Source: Didymella arachidicola (lineage: Eukaryota; Ascomycota; Dothideomycetes; Pleosporales; Didymellaceae). From it: DNA of 64,000 nt. The DNA is taken from contig CM049990.2 of the NCBI GenBank assembly GCA_016630955.3, forward strand, positions 1,488,001 to 1,552,000. Reading direction: 5' to 3'. Shown piece after piece: positions 42,984 to 53,488 of the stretch; the stretch's first letter is position 1; every line of letters begins with the position of its first letter. The notes below the pieces were generated by a model. That model had not been told where the DNA came from, ran no database searches, and saw nothing but the letters and a program-made list of their open reading frames with translations. The position numbers were made by a program, and so were the translations under genes.

Positions 42984-44441
42984 CTAAGCTCGTACTTTAA
43001 TATGCCATCCGGTGATCGATGCCCTCCCAATTACTAAGACGCAGCTTCCAACCAGCACCGTCACACCTGCAAACATCTGCGCAGCAAGGTAGCTGCCACC
43101 ATGGCTCTGAATCAATGCACCCGCAATCGGCGGCCCAACCAGCGTTCCAACACCCATGATAGCGAAGCCCATGCCGTTCCTCGTGCCAACCCGACTCATG
43201 TCTTTTGTCAAAGTTGTCAGTACTGCCGGAAAGATGCCTTGGAAACCCGCTACGAAAAAGCCGTAGCAGACCGCCCATGCGTATAGCCCACTCTCGCTGT
43301 GAACCAAGGGCCAAAAGAACAGAACGAGAGATGAAACAAAACAAGCAGGTATCAGGACATTGTACGGACCTGCCCACTTGTCCGCGAAGTACGAGGGGAT
43401 CAAACGCCCCAGGATACCAATGCCGTTGAGCACAAGCAGGACATTGACACTCGTAGCGTACGAAACGTGTATCACGTCCACTGCAAACGAAGAGATGTAG
43501 TAGAACGCAAAATACTGCCCCAGCCCAATCAAGAAAATGCCGATAAGGAAGAGACTGTACGGCTGCTCCTTGAACGCGCTGAACTCGAACAGCGGCCCTG
43601 ACTTACGCGGCGGCAAGCGCGGCTTCAGCAACGAGCAATACATGGCACCAACCGCCAACATCATGAACCCCATGATTCTCACCGTCCACGGGAACCCAAT
43701 CTTGGGCATCAATTGCCTTGCAATCGTCGGATACACGAGTCCGCCACTCGCACTCCCGCTCGCCATAATCGCCACCGCAACAGACCGATTTCTGCTAAAG
43801 TACGTCGTGACCAGCGAAATCGTCGGCGCAAACTGCAGTCCACAACCCAGCCCCGTCAGCAGCCCCTGCGCCAGGAAAAACTGCCAGTACTCGCTGCATA
43901 GACTCGTCATCATGGTGCCCAGCGCAGCGAGCAGCATGCCAGGAATAACGACCCAGTAGAAATATCCCGCGTCGAACATGCGCCCGCTGAACATGCCCAG
44001 TGAAAAGTGCCCCAGCATCTGCATCGATCCGATCCACGACACTGCCGACGGCTCAAGGCCGAGGTCGTTTGTGTAGTGGGCCTGGAATACGCCGAAGGTG
44101 GCGATCATGCCCCAGGTGTTGAATACAACGAAGTGGCCCATGAAGGATTGCGTCCAGGCTTTCAGCCCGCCGTCTGGTGGCGGCCCGGGATCGATGATGG
44201 ACGCGTTGCTGCGTGCGGTGATTGTTTTGGCGAGGTTGGTGAGTGCATTTTTGGGTTTGGTGGCGCGGGATGTTTGCGAGGTTTGCGTGTTGTGGGTTTC
44301 TATCCGCGAGATTTCTTCTTCGGTGAAGTGGTCCGACGAGGATGTGTGGCTGGGTGCATAGAGGTTGTTATTGGTGTTGCGGAGTTCGGTGTTGGGTGTG
44401 TCGTCATCACGGATGCCCTTCTCGATATCGTGGGCTTCCAT
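42984..44441 (-). CDS. MFS transporter, monocarboxylate (MCT/MCH) type
   Basis: Single exon, 485 aa, ATG at 44441. About 90 hydrophilic residues lead into the family signature PPDGGLKAW and then 12 predicted membrane segments, six on each side of a central loop near KPRLPPRKSGPLF. The fungal MCT-like group includes MCH5 (riboflavin) and putative monocarboxylate carriers. DGG[LW]KAW before helix 1 is the diagnostic motif. The substrate is unassigned. It is convergent with the CASTOR-like gene, with stops 192 bp apart. Confidence 0.92.
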   Translation of the reverse strand: MEAHDIEKGIRDDDTPNTELRNTNNNLYAPSHTSSSDHFTEEEISRIETHNTQTSQTSRATKPKNALTNLAKTITARSNASIIDPGPPPDGGLKAWTQSFMGHFVVFNTWGMIATFGVFQAHYTNDLGLEPSAVSWIGSMQMLGHFSLGMFSGRMFDAGYFYWVVIPGMLLAALGTMMTSLCSEYWQFFLAQGLLTGLGCGLQFAPTISLVTTYFSRNRSVAVAIMASGSASGGLVYPTIARQLMPKIGFPWTVRIMGFMMLAVGAMYCSLLKPRLPPRKSGPLFEFSAFKEQPYSLFLIGIFLIGLGQYFAFYYISSFAVDVIHVSYATSVNVLLVLNGIGILGRLIPSYFADKWAGPYNVLIPACFVSSLVLFFWPLVHSESGLYAWAVCYGFFVAGFQGIFPAVLTTLTKDMSRVGTRNGMGFAIMGVGTLVGPPIAGALIQSHGGSYLAAQMFAGVTVLVGSCVLVIGRASITGWHIKVRA

Positions 44442-45589
44442 GTTGGTAGTTTTGGCGAAGCCTCAAATCCTAGCTCTTTCTCATTGACCAAAGATCTGGA
44501 GTCTTTGTCGTGTATGAAACTCGGTACTCGGCACAGCAGAGAAGTCGTAGAGGCAGACAAGAACCCCGGCGTTTATCCCGAAGAAAGATGACTCTCGACG
44601 CCCTGCGGTAACAAGCGCGCCGGCCGCGGAGGCTAGCTCGATATGATTTGTTCAGAAGCTCCAAATCCGAGCCTTTCGTACATGTGCAACAATTTTCTCG
44701 GATCAGTCGCATGTTTTGTGGAGACCTGCCGCCAAAGATGGGGGAAGGTTCAAGGGTTCTCCATATGTCGGACTTCTCGCCGGAGTTTTTATCCTACCTC
44801 TGGTGCAACGCAGACACGATCTTCAAAAAGCGACACTTCAGATAGAATGAACATGAACACAACGTACAACACGAGACGCAGTACGATGCACGATGCGATG
44901 CAGACACCGGCCGCGGATGCTGCTGCTTGCTTAGAAATGGTCAGCTTCTGTCATCGCTGTCGATCTTCGCCAGATGCATCAGCTTGTTTCTCTCCTACCA
45001 CAGACGACAATCACGCATGCATGTTCAGCTTTTACAACGAGGCGCCTCGTATCAGTCTTGAGACATCTGCATCCTACCGACCCGTGTGACAAGTCTGACC
45101 GCGCAACATCTGGGTATTAACCATATCGCTCACGTCTGTGTTTATTCCGAAGGCTTGACTATGAACAGTGGCTCCCGTAAAGCCTGCACACCCTTCTGCC
45201 ATACCAGCCTCGCTCAGCAGCACTCCAAAGGTGGAAATAACGTCTATGTTCCAGTCTACTTGACTATTGTGTGACCAGTGCCTTCTTCTCGAACGCCTAT
45301 GTTGGGGGTGGCAGATTAGGGGCGTGAGGCTCATCGCAATCTTATTCCTGATCCAGTATCTCAAGAGCCCTAAAGTGGTGGCTAGCATTGAAGATGAGTG
45401 CGACATCTGCGAGAAGGGTGCGGTATGTTACGGCGTCGTTGGCTTGATCAACTGGAGGCGAAGTTTGTCGTCATTGAGTATCTCTCCAATCGGTAGTCAA
45501 GCCAGGGCCAGTAAAATCCTGTCCTGTCCTTGTTGTCCACACCTCGGCCTCATCGAGCTCCTCCAGTCCGCGTACAATCAAGAAGAATT
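44442..45589. other. Spacer between the MFS gene and LCL2
   Basis: 1.15 kb. A 148-codon Cys-containing frame at 44643-45089 (plus) exists but shows no domain or signal peptide and is not called. The rest is the MFS promoter and LCL2 3' region. Confidence 0.5.
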
Positions 45590-45997
45590 CTACAACAGTC
45601 CCTTCCGTGCCAGTTCGACCTTCTTCGCGAACTCACCCTCAACCCACCCACCCTTACTCCCACAAATAGCAATACCGTCTCCAAGCTCGACCTTGTCTTC
45701 AGTGGCCTCCCAAGCGCAGGGGCAGTGGTGTGGGAAGTGGACGCAGGAGAGGGTGCCGGGGCAGAGGTAGTGCGAGCATTGCGCTATTGGACGCATGAGC
45801 CAACGGATTTACACCATTTGTCTTCATCGAAAGAACATACCGTTCTCGTACTGTGCCTGATACCAGCTGCTGTCGCTCCGAACGTTCGCTTGCTGTTGCT
45901 GCTGCTGCTGGCCGCCGCCAAACATCTGGTCGAAGAATCCGAATTGCGCGGTTGCGCTCAGCGTCCAGAGACCGAGTAAGAGGAGGAGCTTGAACAT
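45590..45997 (-). CDS. LCL2: Long chronological lifespan protein 2 (LCL2)
   Basis: Exons 45997-45841 and 45783-45590, intron 57 nt (GTATGT/ATAG), 116 aa. The first exon encodes a signal peptide ([18 protein letters not shown]), the [11 protein letters not shown] motif and a polyglutamine run. The second carries the conserved Cys-rich core [30 protein letters not shown] and [10 protein letters not shown] at the end. LCL2 is a small ER/secretory protein linked in yeast to chronological lifespan and ER-associated degradation. The match of the C-terminal block is strong. It is divergent from NOP10 with 273 bp between the starts, a likely bidirectional promoter. Confidence 0.92.
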
Positions 45998-46270
45998 GTT
46001 TGGCGTGCTGGATTGATGGAGCGGAGTGTCTCGAGGGCTGGAGGAGTAGCGAGGGAAAGTGACGACGTGGTAGTGTTGCTTCGTGGAGCTTAGTCCTGTT
46101 GCACGCTGATAGGCTGGGCTTTCAGCGTGGGGCCTTGCGTTCGGCGGTCCGCAACTAGCGCGCCTCGAAAATTATCTCGAAATTCGCAGCTCGCAGCTCG
46201 CAGCTCACCACCAGCAACAACGAACGTCGCCCCCACCCACGCCCGTCGCCCAGCTCCAAATACCGCCGCT
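45998..46270. promoter_or_regulatory. Probable bidirectional promoter between LCL2 and NOP10
   Basis: 273 bp separate the two divergent ATGs. No strong TATA box is evident. A tandem CGCAGCT run (GCAGCTCGCAGCTCGCAGCTC near 46186) precedes the NOP10 start. Confidence 0.5.
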
Positions 46271-46564
46271 ATGCATCTCATGTACATTGCCGACCCCGCG
46301 GATCCGTCCAAGCGCATCTACACGCTCCAAAAGGTCATCGATGGAAAGGTCTCCAAGAGCGCACACCCTGCTCGCTTCTCGCCCGACGACAAGTACAGCA
46401 GGCATCGCGTGACCATCAAGAAGCGCTACGGACTGTTGTTGACACAGCAGAGTAAGTTGTTTTCCTGGGATATGGGCGAGTAGCTCAGCGAGAAATGGAA
46501 AAACGAAGGCATATGGGACTAGCGCTGACTTGGAGCAGAGAACAAGGTCGCCGAGCGCTCTTAA
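46271..46564 (+). CDS. NOP10: H/ACA ribonucleoprotein subunit NOP10
   Basis: Exons 46271-46451 and 46539-46564, intron 87 nt (GTAAGT...GCAG), 68 aa. The protein begins [20 protein letters not shown] and contains the family hallmark [19 protein letters not shown] followed by TIKKRYGLL, a near-perfect NOP10 match. It is an essential small protein of H/ACA snoRNPs that bridges Cbf5 and Nhp2 in rRNA pseudouridylation, in the nucleolus. The eight-codon last exon ends NKVAERS. An upstream in-frame extension to 46127 is Arg/Ala-rich and not expected in the family, so MHLMY is the start. Confidence 0.95.
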
Positions 46565-47027
46565 GCAAATCTCCAAACCAACTTCGCGAGCTTGCGACAG
46601 GCAGTCGCAGCCAATGTTCAAAGGCACATATTTCTGCGCACCAATGAGAGCCAGGCTCGAGATTCGCAATCTACAGCTGTTGGAATGAATACGACTGTAC
46701 TGTAGACAAAAGGCACGGCACGGCGTTTTATGGCGTATGGGTAGGCATGCAGTCGAGTATCCACGACTTGCATGAGCCCAGGGTTTTTCAAAGATGCATC
46801 AATACCAAATTTCACCGTTCAAATTCATCAAAGCGCACCTCACCCGTCATTCTTCCATGATCAACCTTTGTCGCTGCTGATGTCCACAGCCTCCATCGAC
46901 GCACTCCAGCGCCATTTGGCTATTGCTTCTGCATTCTTCATCCATCTTCGAGGAGACTCCAACATCATCATCCGGCCTCGATTTGATTCGCCAAGGCTCT
47001 CGTTCTACAGCCACCCAGGGCATCTGC
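46565..47027. other. Convergent spacer after NOP10
   Basis: 463 bp between converging genes; no supported feature. Confidence 0.5.
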
Positions 47028-47510
47028 TCAGACGTCCATTTTCTCGTCGACGTCCTGCGCCTTCTCGTCGGCAGCGAGAACCTCATACCCAGACCCCTCC
47101 TTCTGCTCCACCAGCCCCACTGCGCTCGACAGCATGTCCGTCCATATGAAGACACCGACAGCCATCAACTGCGCCAAGCTGATCAAACTGTCCGGCGTGA
47201 TAAGTCCATCATACGCAACACACGCCACGCTCCACAAGACAAGGCTCCAGAGCAGGACTTCGATGCCCAGCCCGCGAATGGTGTGGCGTCCAAGCTTAAC
47301 AGAGAGATCCTGCAGCACGATTCGAGACGTGCATATGCTGATGAAGCCGAGCTCGTTAAGTTTAGCCAAGGTCATGAGTTTGGTGTTCGGCTTTCGCGGC
47401 GGTCCCCATCTATCGAGCAGCTGGAGAATGTAGTGTGACAGCTGCAGAGTAACTATGAGGCTGAGGGCGATATAGCGCATCACCTTGCGCGTCGTCGAGG
47501 GTTCTGTCAT
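47028..47510 (-). CDS. Small multi-pass membrane protein, unrecognised
   Basis: Single exon, 160 aa from MTEPSTTRKV (an in-frame codon at 47558 would add 16). Hydrophobic segments: YIALSLIVTLQLSHYILQLL, LGFISICTSRIVL (weak), GIEVLLWSLVLWSVACVAY and SLAQLMAVGVFIWTDML, so 3-4 transmembrane passes are predicted. The tail is acidic (EQKEGS... DEKMDV), with no retrieval signal I can name. I do not recognise the family. It is likely real given continuous hydrophobic patterning and its place between core genes, but the 5' end could carry another exon. Confidence 0.6.
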   Translation of the reverse strand: MTEPSTTRKVMRYIALSLIVTLQLSHYILQLLDRWGPPRKPNTKLMTLAKLNELGFISICTSRIVLQDLSVKLGRHTIRGLGIEVLLWSLVLWSVACVAYDGLITPDSLISLAQLMAVGVFIWTDMLSSAVGLVEQKEGSGYEVLAADEKAQDVDEKMDV

Positions 47511-48165
47511 TTGCAGCTGGCCACGCTGAAGTGGAGCAATAGCGACGTTTTGGAGCACAAAGGAATGGTGGTTGTGGGATGCCTCATGTTGATGATGTTC
47601 GAGAGAGCTGTCAGATGACGAGGCTGACCGAGCGAGGCAGTGTTAGCATCAGGCTGCGATGTCATACAAGGCTAAGTCCAAAGGGCACCTGCGCGTCCTA
47701 GCGAATGGCTGTCATTATTACTTCGATCCTATAGACTGCGGGCAGAAAGGCAAACACTGCTCGCTCAATGCCAAGCACGTAGCTTCCCATCAGAGCCATC
47801 GTGCCTTGAGGGCAACAGTCCCTCATTTTAACTTTGAGGAAAACTCAATCCGTTTTCTCCAATAACTTAGTCGAGCTGCCCATATCTTCTTCTGACCACG
47901 AATCCATCCATTCTCGCAACCAACCTCACATACCTGCAACCATCTCTTCACTTCCCCAACTCCAGCCTCGTCCACCCATCGACCTCATCCATGTCTACAA
48001 TTCTCGTGCGGATCAGCGCCTCCCTGCGGCCACTGAAAAGGCCTCCCATCCGGAGTCAACGGCGGAAAGTCGACGCCCTCCAAGCCTCCCGGGAAAGGGT
48101 GCGGTGAACGATAAAGCCCCGCACTGGGGTGGAACCCAGAGCCCACGTACGGCAGTGATGGTCCC
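47511..48165. other. Spacer, no supported gene
   Basis: 655 bp. Plus-strand frames at 47659-47865 and 47834-48169 overlap and show no domains. Confidence 0.45.
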
Positions 48166-49042
48166 CTAGTATCCAGAGCGGGATAGAATAAGTGAGCCGG
48201 AGGGGGGGGGGCAGAGTCCGTAGTAGTCCTCTATCCTGCTCTTGCTCTTGCTCTTGCTATGCTTTTTCTTCGGTTTACAGTTGACTGGTGAGACAGGATT
48301 AGTGCTTCCCCAGAGATAAACTGTGCTAGATGGGTATGGGTCATGTTGTTGACGGGAATATGGGTTATGGATACCCTGTGGTGGCGGATGAGAGTGGGGT
48401 CTGCGAGGTGATCTTGGTGGATGACTGGTCCTGTTGAGCTGCGACAGTTGCTGACTGTAAATTGGCGGATCATATAGGTTACGACGGCGCTGTCGCGGCG
48501 GACTGGGACTACCATATCCCTTTGGTAGGTTGTATGGTGATCGCGGTGGCTGGCCTGCGTCACCAGGTGATGGACTTTGTCGTACTCGACGACCTCGAGC
48601 GAGAGGGCTGAGGATGAATGTTCCAGCGCGGTAGCAGTCTGTCTGCGCTGGGGTATTTGAGTAAAGAGAAGCGTGAAATTCAGCAGGTGATAGATCAATG
48701 CCTCGAAACGCACTGGTGGCTGTCTCAGGCTTATTTCCCGAGCAATTTCCGAGCAAGGCATCATAGCGGACGTTATAAGCATTGGAGTAAAGCCTTGGCT
48801 CGCTTTCTGGAGTAGGAAGGCCTCGCACCGTGCTAGCACTGCTGGTCTTGCTAGGAAAGGAAGCGGGAAGATTGCGTTCGGGCTGCGATGGTGCAGGCAG
48901 TTTCGGTTTGCGCTTCAAGGCTTCTTCGCGGGTGATACGCTGGTCATATCGATCATGGAAGTGACAAGTAATGCTATCGTACCTGACGCCTTCTCGAAGC
49001 TGACTTGGATCGTGGAGTTCGGCCCGAACGGTGCTTGTGTCG
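48166..49042 (-). CDS. Proline/Ser-rich hypothetical protein, 5' end uncertain
   Basis: The frame runs from about 49042 to the stop at 48166. The upstream part reads through DPSQLREGVRYDSITCHFH and HDRYDQRITREEALKRKPKL, and the downstream part is Pro/Ser/Tyr/Arg-rich and looks disordered. An in-frame TAA about 40 bp further upstream, just before a CAG, suggests an intron acceptor near 49040-49050, so a 5' exon is missing from this call. A lysine/serine-rich segment (KPKKKHSKSKSKSR) near the C-terminus may be a nuclear signal. Function is unknown. A run of ten or more G at about 48193 falls inside the frame and is a slippage risk for both sequencing and replication. Confidence 0.5.
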
Positions 49043-49469
49043 GGTGGAGACTGTTGCTTATGTCTGGTACTTTAGAGCGGAGGTAAGTAGAGGGTGAGGC
49101 TGAAGTAATACGTCTGAAAGACGAAATACGCAGGGGCCAGTCCGTGTACGCTACTGCGCAGTAGATACCAGTGAAGTAGGCAAGATCGAGTATTAGCCCA
49201 TGTCGGTTCCAGACTCAATGGCACGGTGAAGCAGGTGCAAAAGTTCAGATGGATGCCTAGAGGGTGCGTTGTAAGAGGATAGTGCTCCTTTGTGAGCACC
49301 ATCACAAAGCTCGGCTGGGTAGGAATGGTGATGATAATAGTGACTGCGCTTATGTACACATATAATTCTTATATAGAGAACTGCGATGTCTGAGATCATC
49401 AAAGATGCAACATTACCGGAACGCCGCGCACAATGCAAATGCGAAAGGTGATTTTTGGATGGCGTTTCT
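49043..49469. other. Region upstream of the proline-rich gene
   Basis: Probably holds its first exon(s), which I could not define. A frame at 49193-49438 (minus) ending in SELLHLLHRAIESGTDMG is a candidate but lacks a clear donor site. Confidence 0.35.
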
Positions 49470-51956
49470 TCACGCTCGACGCAACATGTAGCTCAGATCA
49501 GGGAGATCTCTTAGGATGTCGCTGATGATCTGATCCTCCTCAGCCTTGCGCTGCTGCAAAGAGCCCGCGGCATTTGTCAATGCTTGTAGTGGCGGTGGCG
49601 TGGTATTGTGGGGAGGCGAACGGGAGAATGAATTAGCAGTCAGCTTTGTCGATATGGGCGCCGGAGCATCGAAGAAAGACAAGGGGTCTGACAAGTCCTG
49701 CGTTTGCGATGCCTGCCGAGATGCTGCGCCAGGCAATGCAGACTCGAAAAAGGAGAAGTCGGCATCCGCCCATGGATCTGTCGATGCTTGGACTGGTGTA
49801 GCTGGCCGTACAACAACTGGCATGGGTCTTGCCGATTGCAAAGGGGCGACTGTAACATCGTCGAACCCTGGTGGCGAAGGCAATGAGTCCGAGGCGTCCA
49901 AGAAGGAAAGAATCTCGTTGCTGCCATTCTCGTTGGATTTTGCAGTCTGGACGGCTCTGTGGCCCTTTTCCTGATTCGACCTGGCAGACGTGTTGATCTC
50001 GAGCTTCTCCTTCTCAGGCATGGAGCGGGAAACTCGCCTGGCTGGCTTCAGTAGCCCTAGGCCAATTGGACCTTGCTCAACATGCAGCGGAACAAAGGTA
50101 TTGGCTTTGAACAGAGCTGAGGTTGGAGAGATCGTGCTCTTCAAGCGTACAATGGGGGTGGCAGACATCGGTTCTGTCGGCTTAGATTCAATGGGCGGGA
50201 CTAGAGACGGGCTCGCTTTAGGCAACAGCGGCGATGGAATCGTGTCAATTGCTTGTGATGGCTGCGAAAATGGGTCCAGTTGCTGTGGGGTTGGCAACGT
50301 AGGCGTCTGTACCATCTCGCCCCAATCATCATCGTCGTCAGTAGGAGGATCGACAACTTCAACTATGGAAGTCGAAGACGCCTCGAAAGAATCCAGTCTG
50401 GCCCAAGAACCGGATAGCTCAGAGGTCGGCTGCGTTATATGAGGCGAGGTCAAGTGTGCTACAGCGTTTGTTTCAGCAGGCGGATGGGATACTATTGCTG
50501 TTTGCTTGTGCACCGTTTGCTCTGATTTGCGTGGCGTTAGGTCCACAGAAATTGAACGACCTTCTTGACGCTGCAGCTTAGCTACAGTAGGGTTTTTCAG
50601 AGCCTGTGGAATGGGACTTGACCGTTGCACTGGACTCTCAATTTTCCATGGATCTACAGATGCAGAAGAGCTCCAATCAAACGAAGCAGACGGGCCGGCA
50701 GCCAGAGTTGGCAGGCTTTGTCTCGCTGGCAGGGCGGTCTTTGTCGCAGGCACAGATGATTGCGTTCGCAAATGACTGAAAGGGGCCTTTGCTTCTGCAG
50801 GTGCTGACGTATCCCAATAAAAGGAAGCTCTCGCCCCTGGACCTGTGCCTGAAATACGGTCTTCACGTGCCCACCTTCCGACGACTTTGTTGACTTCAGT
50901 TCGCACAGCGGAATTTGTCCAGGCAACGCGAACGTAGTTGTCATCGTTCTCACCGTGGTTGAATTCGCGCATCGTTTGTTTGCGGGTCAGCCTATACCAG
51001 GCTTTACGGGCAGAGGTAGAGAAGATAGGATCGCCATGGTCTTCCAAATCCTCGGTACTCCCTTCGCCTAGAGAGAATAACTGACTCAGAAGGTCCTTGT
51101 CGCTGCTGAATTCGGTCGATGGTGCTTTAAGCTGAGCGACAGTCTCAGCGAGTGAGTAGAGTTCTTTCGAATCTTGCTTGTCCCCGTGCTCAGAGTCGAC
51201 TAGTATCTCTTGGGCCACGTCTTTCGAGTAGTCCGCGGGCTGTACTACCGACTTCCGTTCGTCATCAGAGGCCCTTATATCGCTCTGAGGCGAGTCCTCC
51301 GCAGGCTGGGGCTCAGAGATTGCTTCCGTGGAAATAGCATGAGCGTCTGCCGTGATCGATGAGATTTCCAAGACCTCTTTCTCCCCTTTCACTGCTCGTT
51401 CGTCCTCGATCGAAGTCCGAGGAGACTCAACAGGTATTTCGGCGCGACTCGTTTCAGATGGCGAGGTAGATGACCGCACAGAGGACTCGATCTCCGCTTG
51501 CGGAGTTGGCGTGGAGTCTTCGACCTCCTCTTCGACCTCCTCTTCGACCTCCTCTTCGTCTTCAATCTGGCTGGCGGCTTCCTCAAGCTGAGCCACTGTC
51601 GATGAATCGCTCGTGATGGAGTCGACCTTCTCGAGCGGTCTTGGCATAGGCGACACAATCTCTGGCCAGTCGTCGTTCTGCCCATGCGTCACAGCGCCCC
51701 AACCAGCACTACCCGGCGCGTCGTCTGCAGCTGGCGTCTCCAGAATGCCAACATTTGCAACGCCATGGCCTGTGTCACTCGCCGCCCAATCTCCAAACCC
51801 ATCATCATCGTTGTTTCCCCATCCCGCGTCGTCTACAAAGCCGTTCACGGGTGCCGGCGCGAAGCTGAAGGCTGGCGGCAGCGGTGACGTTACCGCGTTC
51901 TTTGTCGGCGACTTGTCGTTGGCATTGTCGGCCCACGGGTCGCCCCAATGATCCAT
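49470..51956 (-). CDS. Large acidic protein with repeated DPW/DPF-type motifs
   Basis: Single exon, 828 aa, ATG at 51956. Mostly disordered and rich in Ser/Thr/Pro/Glu. Short motifs recur: DHWGDPWAD at the N-terminus, AGWGNNDDDGFGDWA, DPWKIE, DDDDDWGEM, LDPFSQ, DPWADADFSFFE and DPLSFFDAP near the C-terminus. DPW/DPF motifs in disordered proteins bind clathrin-adaptor appendages, so an endocytic or trafficking adaptor is possible; this is inference. One folded-looking segment (about 315-400) contains DPIFSTSARKAWYRLTRKQ and WTNSAVRTEVNKVVGRWARE. A Glu-Val repeat tract is encoded at about 51520-51565. The family is likely conserved across filamentous ascomycetes, but I cannot name it. Confidence 0.75.
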   Translation of the reverse strand: MDHWGDPWADNANDKSPTKNAVTSPLPPAFSFAPAPVNGFVDDAGWGNNDDDGFGDWAASDTGHGVANVGILETPAADDAPGSAGWGAVTHGQNDDWPEIVSPMPRPLEKVDSITSDSSTVAQLEEAASQIEDEEEVEEEVEEEVEDSTPTPQAEIESSVRSSTSPSETSRAEIPVESPRTSIEDERAVKGEKEVLEISSITADAHAISTEAISEPQPAEDSPQSDIRASDDERKSVVQPADYSKDVAQEILVDSEHGDKQDSKELYSLAETVAQLKAPSTEFSSDKDLLSQLFSLGEGSTEDLEDHGDPIFSTSARKAWYRLTRKQTMREFNHGENDDNYVRVAWTNSAVRTEVNKVVGRWAREDRISGTGPGARASFYWDTSAPAEAKAPFSHLRTQSSVPATKTALPARQSLPTLAAGPSASFDWSSSASVDPWKIESPVQRSSPIPQALKNPTVAKLQRQEGRSISVDLTPRKSEQTVHKQTAIVSHPPAETNAVAHLTSPHITQPTSELSGSWARLDSFEASSTSIVEVVDPPTDDDDDWGEMVQTPTLPTPQQLDPFSQPSQAIDTIPSPLLPKASPSLVPPIESKPTEPMSATPIVRLKSTISPTSALFKANTFVPLHVEQGPIGLGLLKPARRVSRSMPEKEKLEINTSARSNQEKGHRAVQTAKSNENGSNEILSFLDASDSLPSPPGFDDVTVAPLQSARPMPVVVRPATPVQASTDPWADADFSFFESALPGAASRQASQTQDLSDPLSFFDAPAPISTKLTANSFSRSPPHNTTPPPLQALTNAAGSLQQRKAEEDQIISDILRDLPDLSYMLRRA

Positions 51957-52633
51957 GGTCGGGCTACCGTATCAGGCGGCATAGTGAGCAGCTTCAGAGA
52001 AGCGGCATTCCTCACGTCGAGATGTGAATGCGCTGGTAGTTTTGTGGACTGCAAGGTAACGGCTGTCGCGCCTCCACGACTTCCGCTTCGTTCCCGAGCC
52101 CTGCCAAGCCTCTTACCCGAACCTTGAATGAACCACGATTTGTCTCACATCTCACCTCCTGCTTTCATACGTCCTTTGAGACAGGACAGAGACACCGTCC
52201 ATCGTATATATTATTGCTTGATACTCCAATATTTACAGAATCTCCACAGAGCTCTCCACCACGCAGTAGAACCGTGCAGGCAACTCAGACCCATGAAGTG
52301 AACAATTTTTAGACATGTTTCCCAGGGCACGAGCCTCCGAATGGCCTCCATATTCTGGATGTAGACTGCCGAAGATTTTAGAATCGTGTTCGCCATGAGC
52401 ATACAAGTCCTGGGAAAGATCCTCCATGGTAGGCAGCAGCACTACGCGCGTGAGGTCAGTAGAACATATCGGCCCAGCACTGTGTGGAACGGCGCGCAAA
52501 AAAGCCCACTTTCACTCTGATTCAATTCTGTGAAAGGTGTGCGCAATATGTGTCTACAGTGTTTATCTGACTGCCGGGTCATTTGCTTTCTCGAGTTTAC
52601 CTCGACAACCAGCAGTGCACAAGCACACCAACC
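51957..52633. other. Spacer between the DPW-motif gene and the stop-interrupted frame
   Basis: About 680 bp, promoter of the minus-strand gene plus non-coding sequence. Short frames only. Confidence 0.45.
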
Positions 52634-53488
52634 ATGTCCTCCCTTGACCACCCTCCCCGGAAGTCGGCAAAGATGCGTCATAGAAGAAGCCTTCAACTCG
52701 ATATCGAGCAGGCGAACGCTACACCTCCCCGTCGTACAAGACCCATCGATGGTAGAAATCACACCACCTACAAGGACCTTGTGTCTGTCCTGCGTGGCAA
52801 AGGAGAGGCAACTGAGGCCCTCGCACACTAGCAAGAGACTGGGAAATCGTTGAGTCGCGGTCTCGGTGTTGTGGTAAAGAAGAGCAAGCAGAAACTGACA
52901 GAGCCCCATACTCCCAAGAGGGAGGCCGACCCCAATGACTACAGCAACATGTTCAAGCAAGACCTCAGCGGCGAGTTCAACGATATCACGATACAAAGCT
53001 AAAGTCCTGGGCAGAACAATCCTGCCCAGCAAGTCAACGCAAGCGGGGATATCGTCAAGTCCCCTGGACAGGCTCTGTCCAAGAATGATAGTCTGCAAAC
53101 CCCGGCTCATGGTTCTACCATGGTCGTGCCTGTGAAGCCCGGGACTAATGTTCTTGGTGCGCTCGTATCTGTGCCTGATGAGTCCACACCGTTCTTCAAA
53201 AGCATCATCGAGCGGTGTCCGTATCCTGACGAGGTTGTCAAGGAGCGCACGGATGATGACTACAAGGCGTTGTTCGATGACTTACCGTCGCCGAGGAACT
53301 AGGTGCTTTTGGCGAAGTCGGGGACGAGAGATCATGGGGAGAAGGATTTCTCATGCACGTTCGGGCGCTTCTTTGAGTACCACATTGCCATCTTGAGCAC
53401 GGATAACACTCAATCATGTGTAGAACCAACACTGGATTCTCACGACAGGATGCAGCTTCAGGCTGTCCCATCGTTGTTGAAGCGATGA
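52634..53488 (+). pseudogene. Frame of 285 codons interrupted by three stops
   Basis: From ATG at 52634 one reading frame continues to TGA at 53486-53488, interrupted only by TAG at 52829, TAA at 53000 and TAG at 53300. Between stops the sequence looks protein-coding: basic N-terminus (PPRKSAKMRHRRSLQLD), Lys-rich centre (GVVVKKSKQKLTEPHTPKRE), then acidic FFKSIIERCPYPDEVVKE and DDDYKALFDDLPSPRN. No frameshift is needed. Two of the stops could arise from CAG by C-to-T change, as in repeat-induced point mutation, but one gene is too little to tell. No family recognised. Alternatives are unrecognised introns or programmed readthrough. Confidence 0.55.

Noticed and set aside
44643..45089. 148-codon Cys-containing plus-strand frame
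   Set aside because: No signal peptide, no Cys spacing pattern and no domain; lies in a promoter region.
48191..48203. Poly-G run as a functional element
   Set aside because: It lies within a weakly supported coding frame and could be a simple slippage tract or sequencing artefact.
52442..53110. 222-codon minus-strand frame opposite the stop-interrupted frame
   Set aside because: The opposite strand has the more protein-like composition; this one lacks a domain and fits an antisense shadow.
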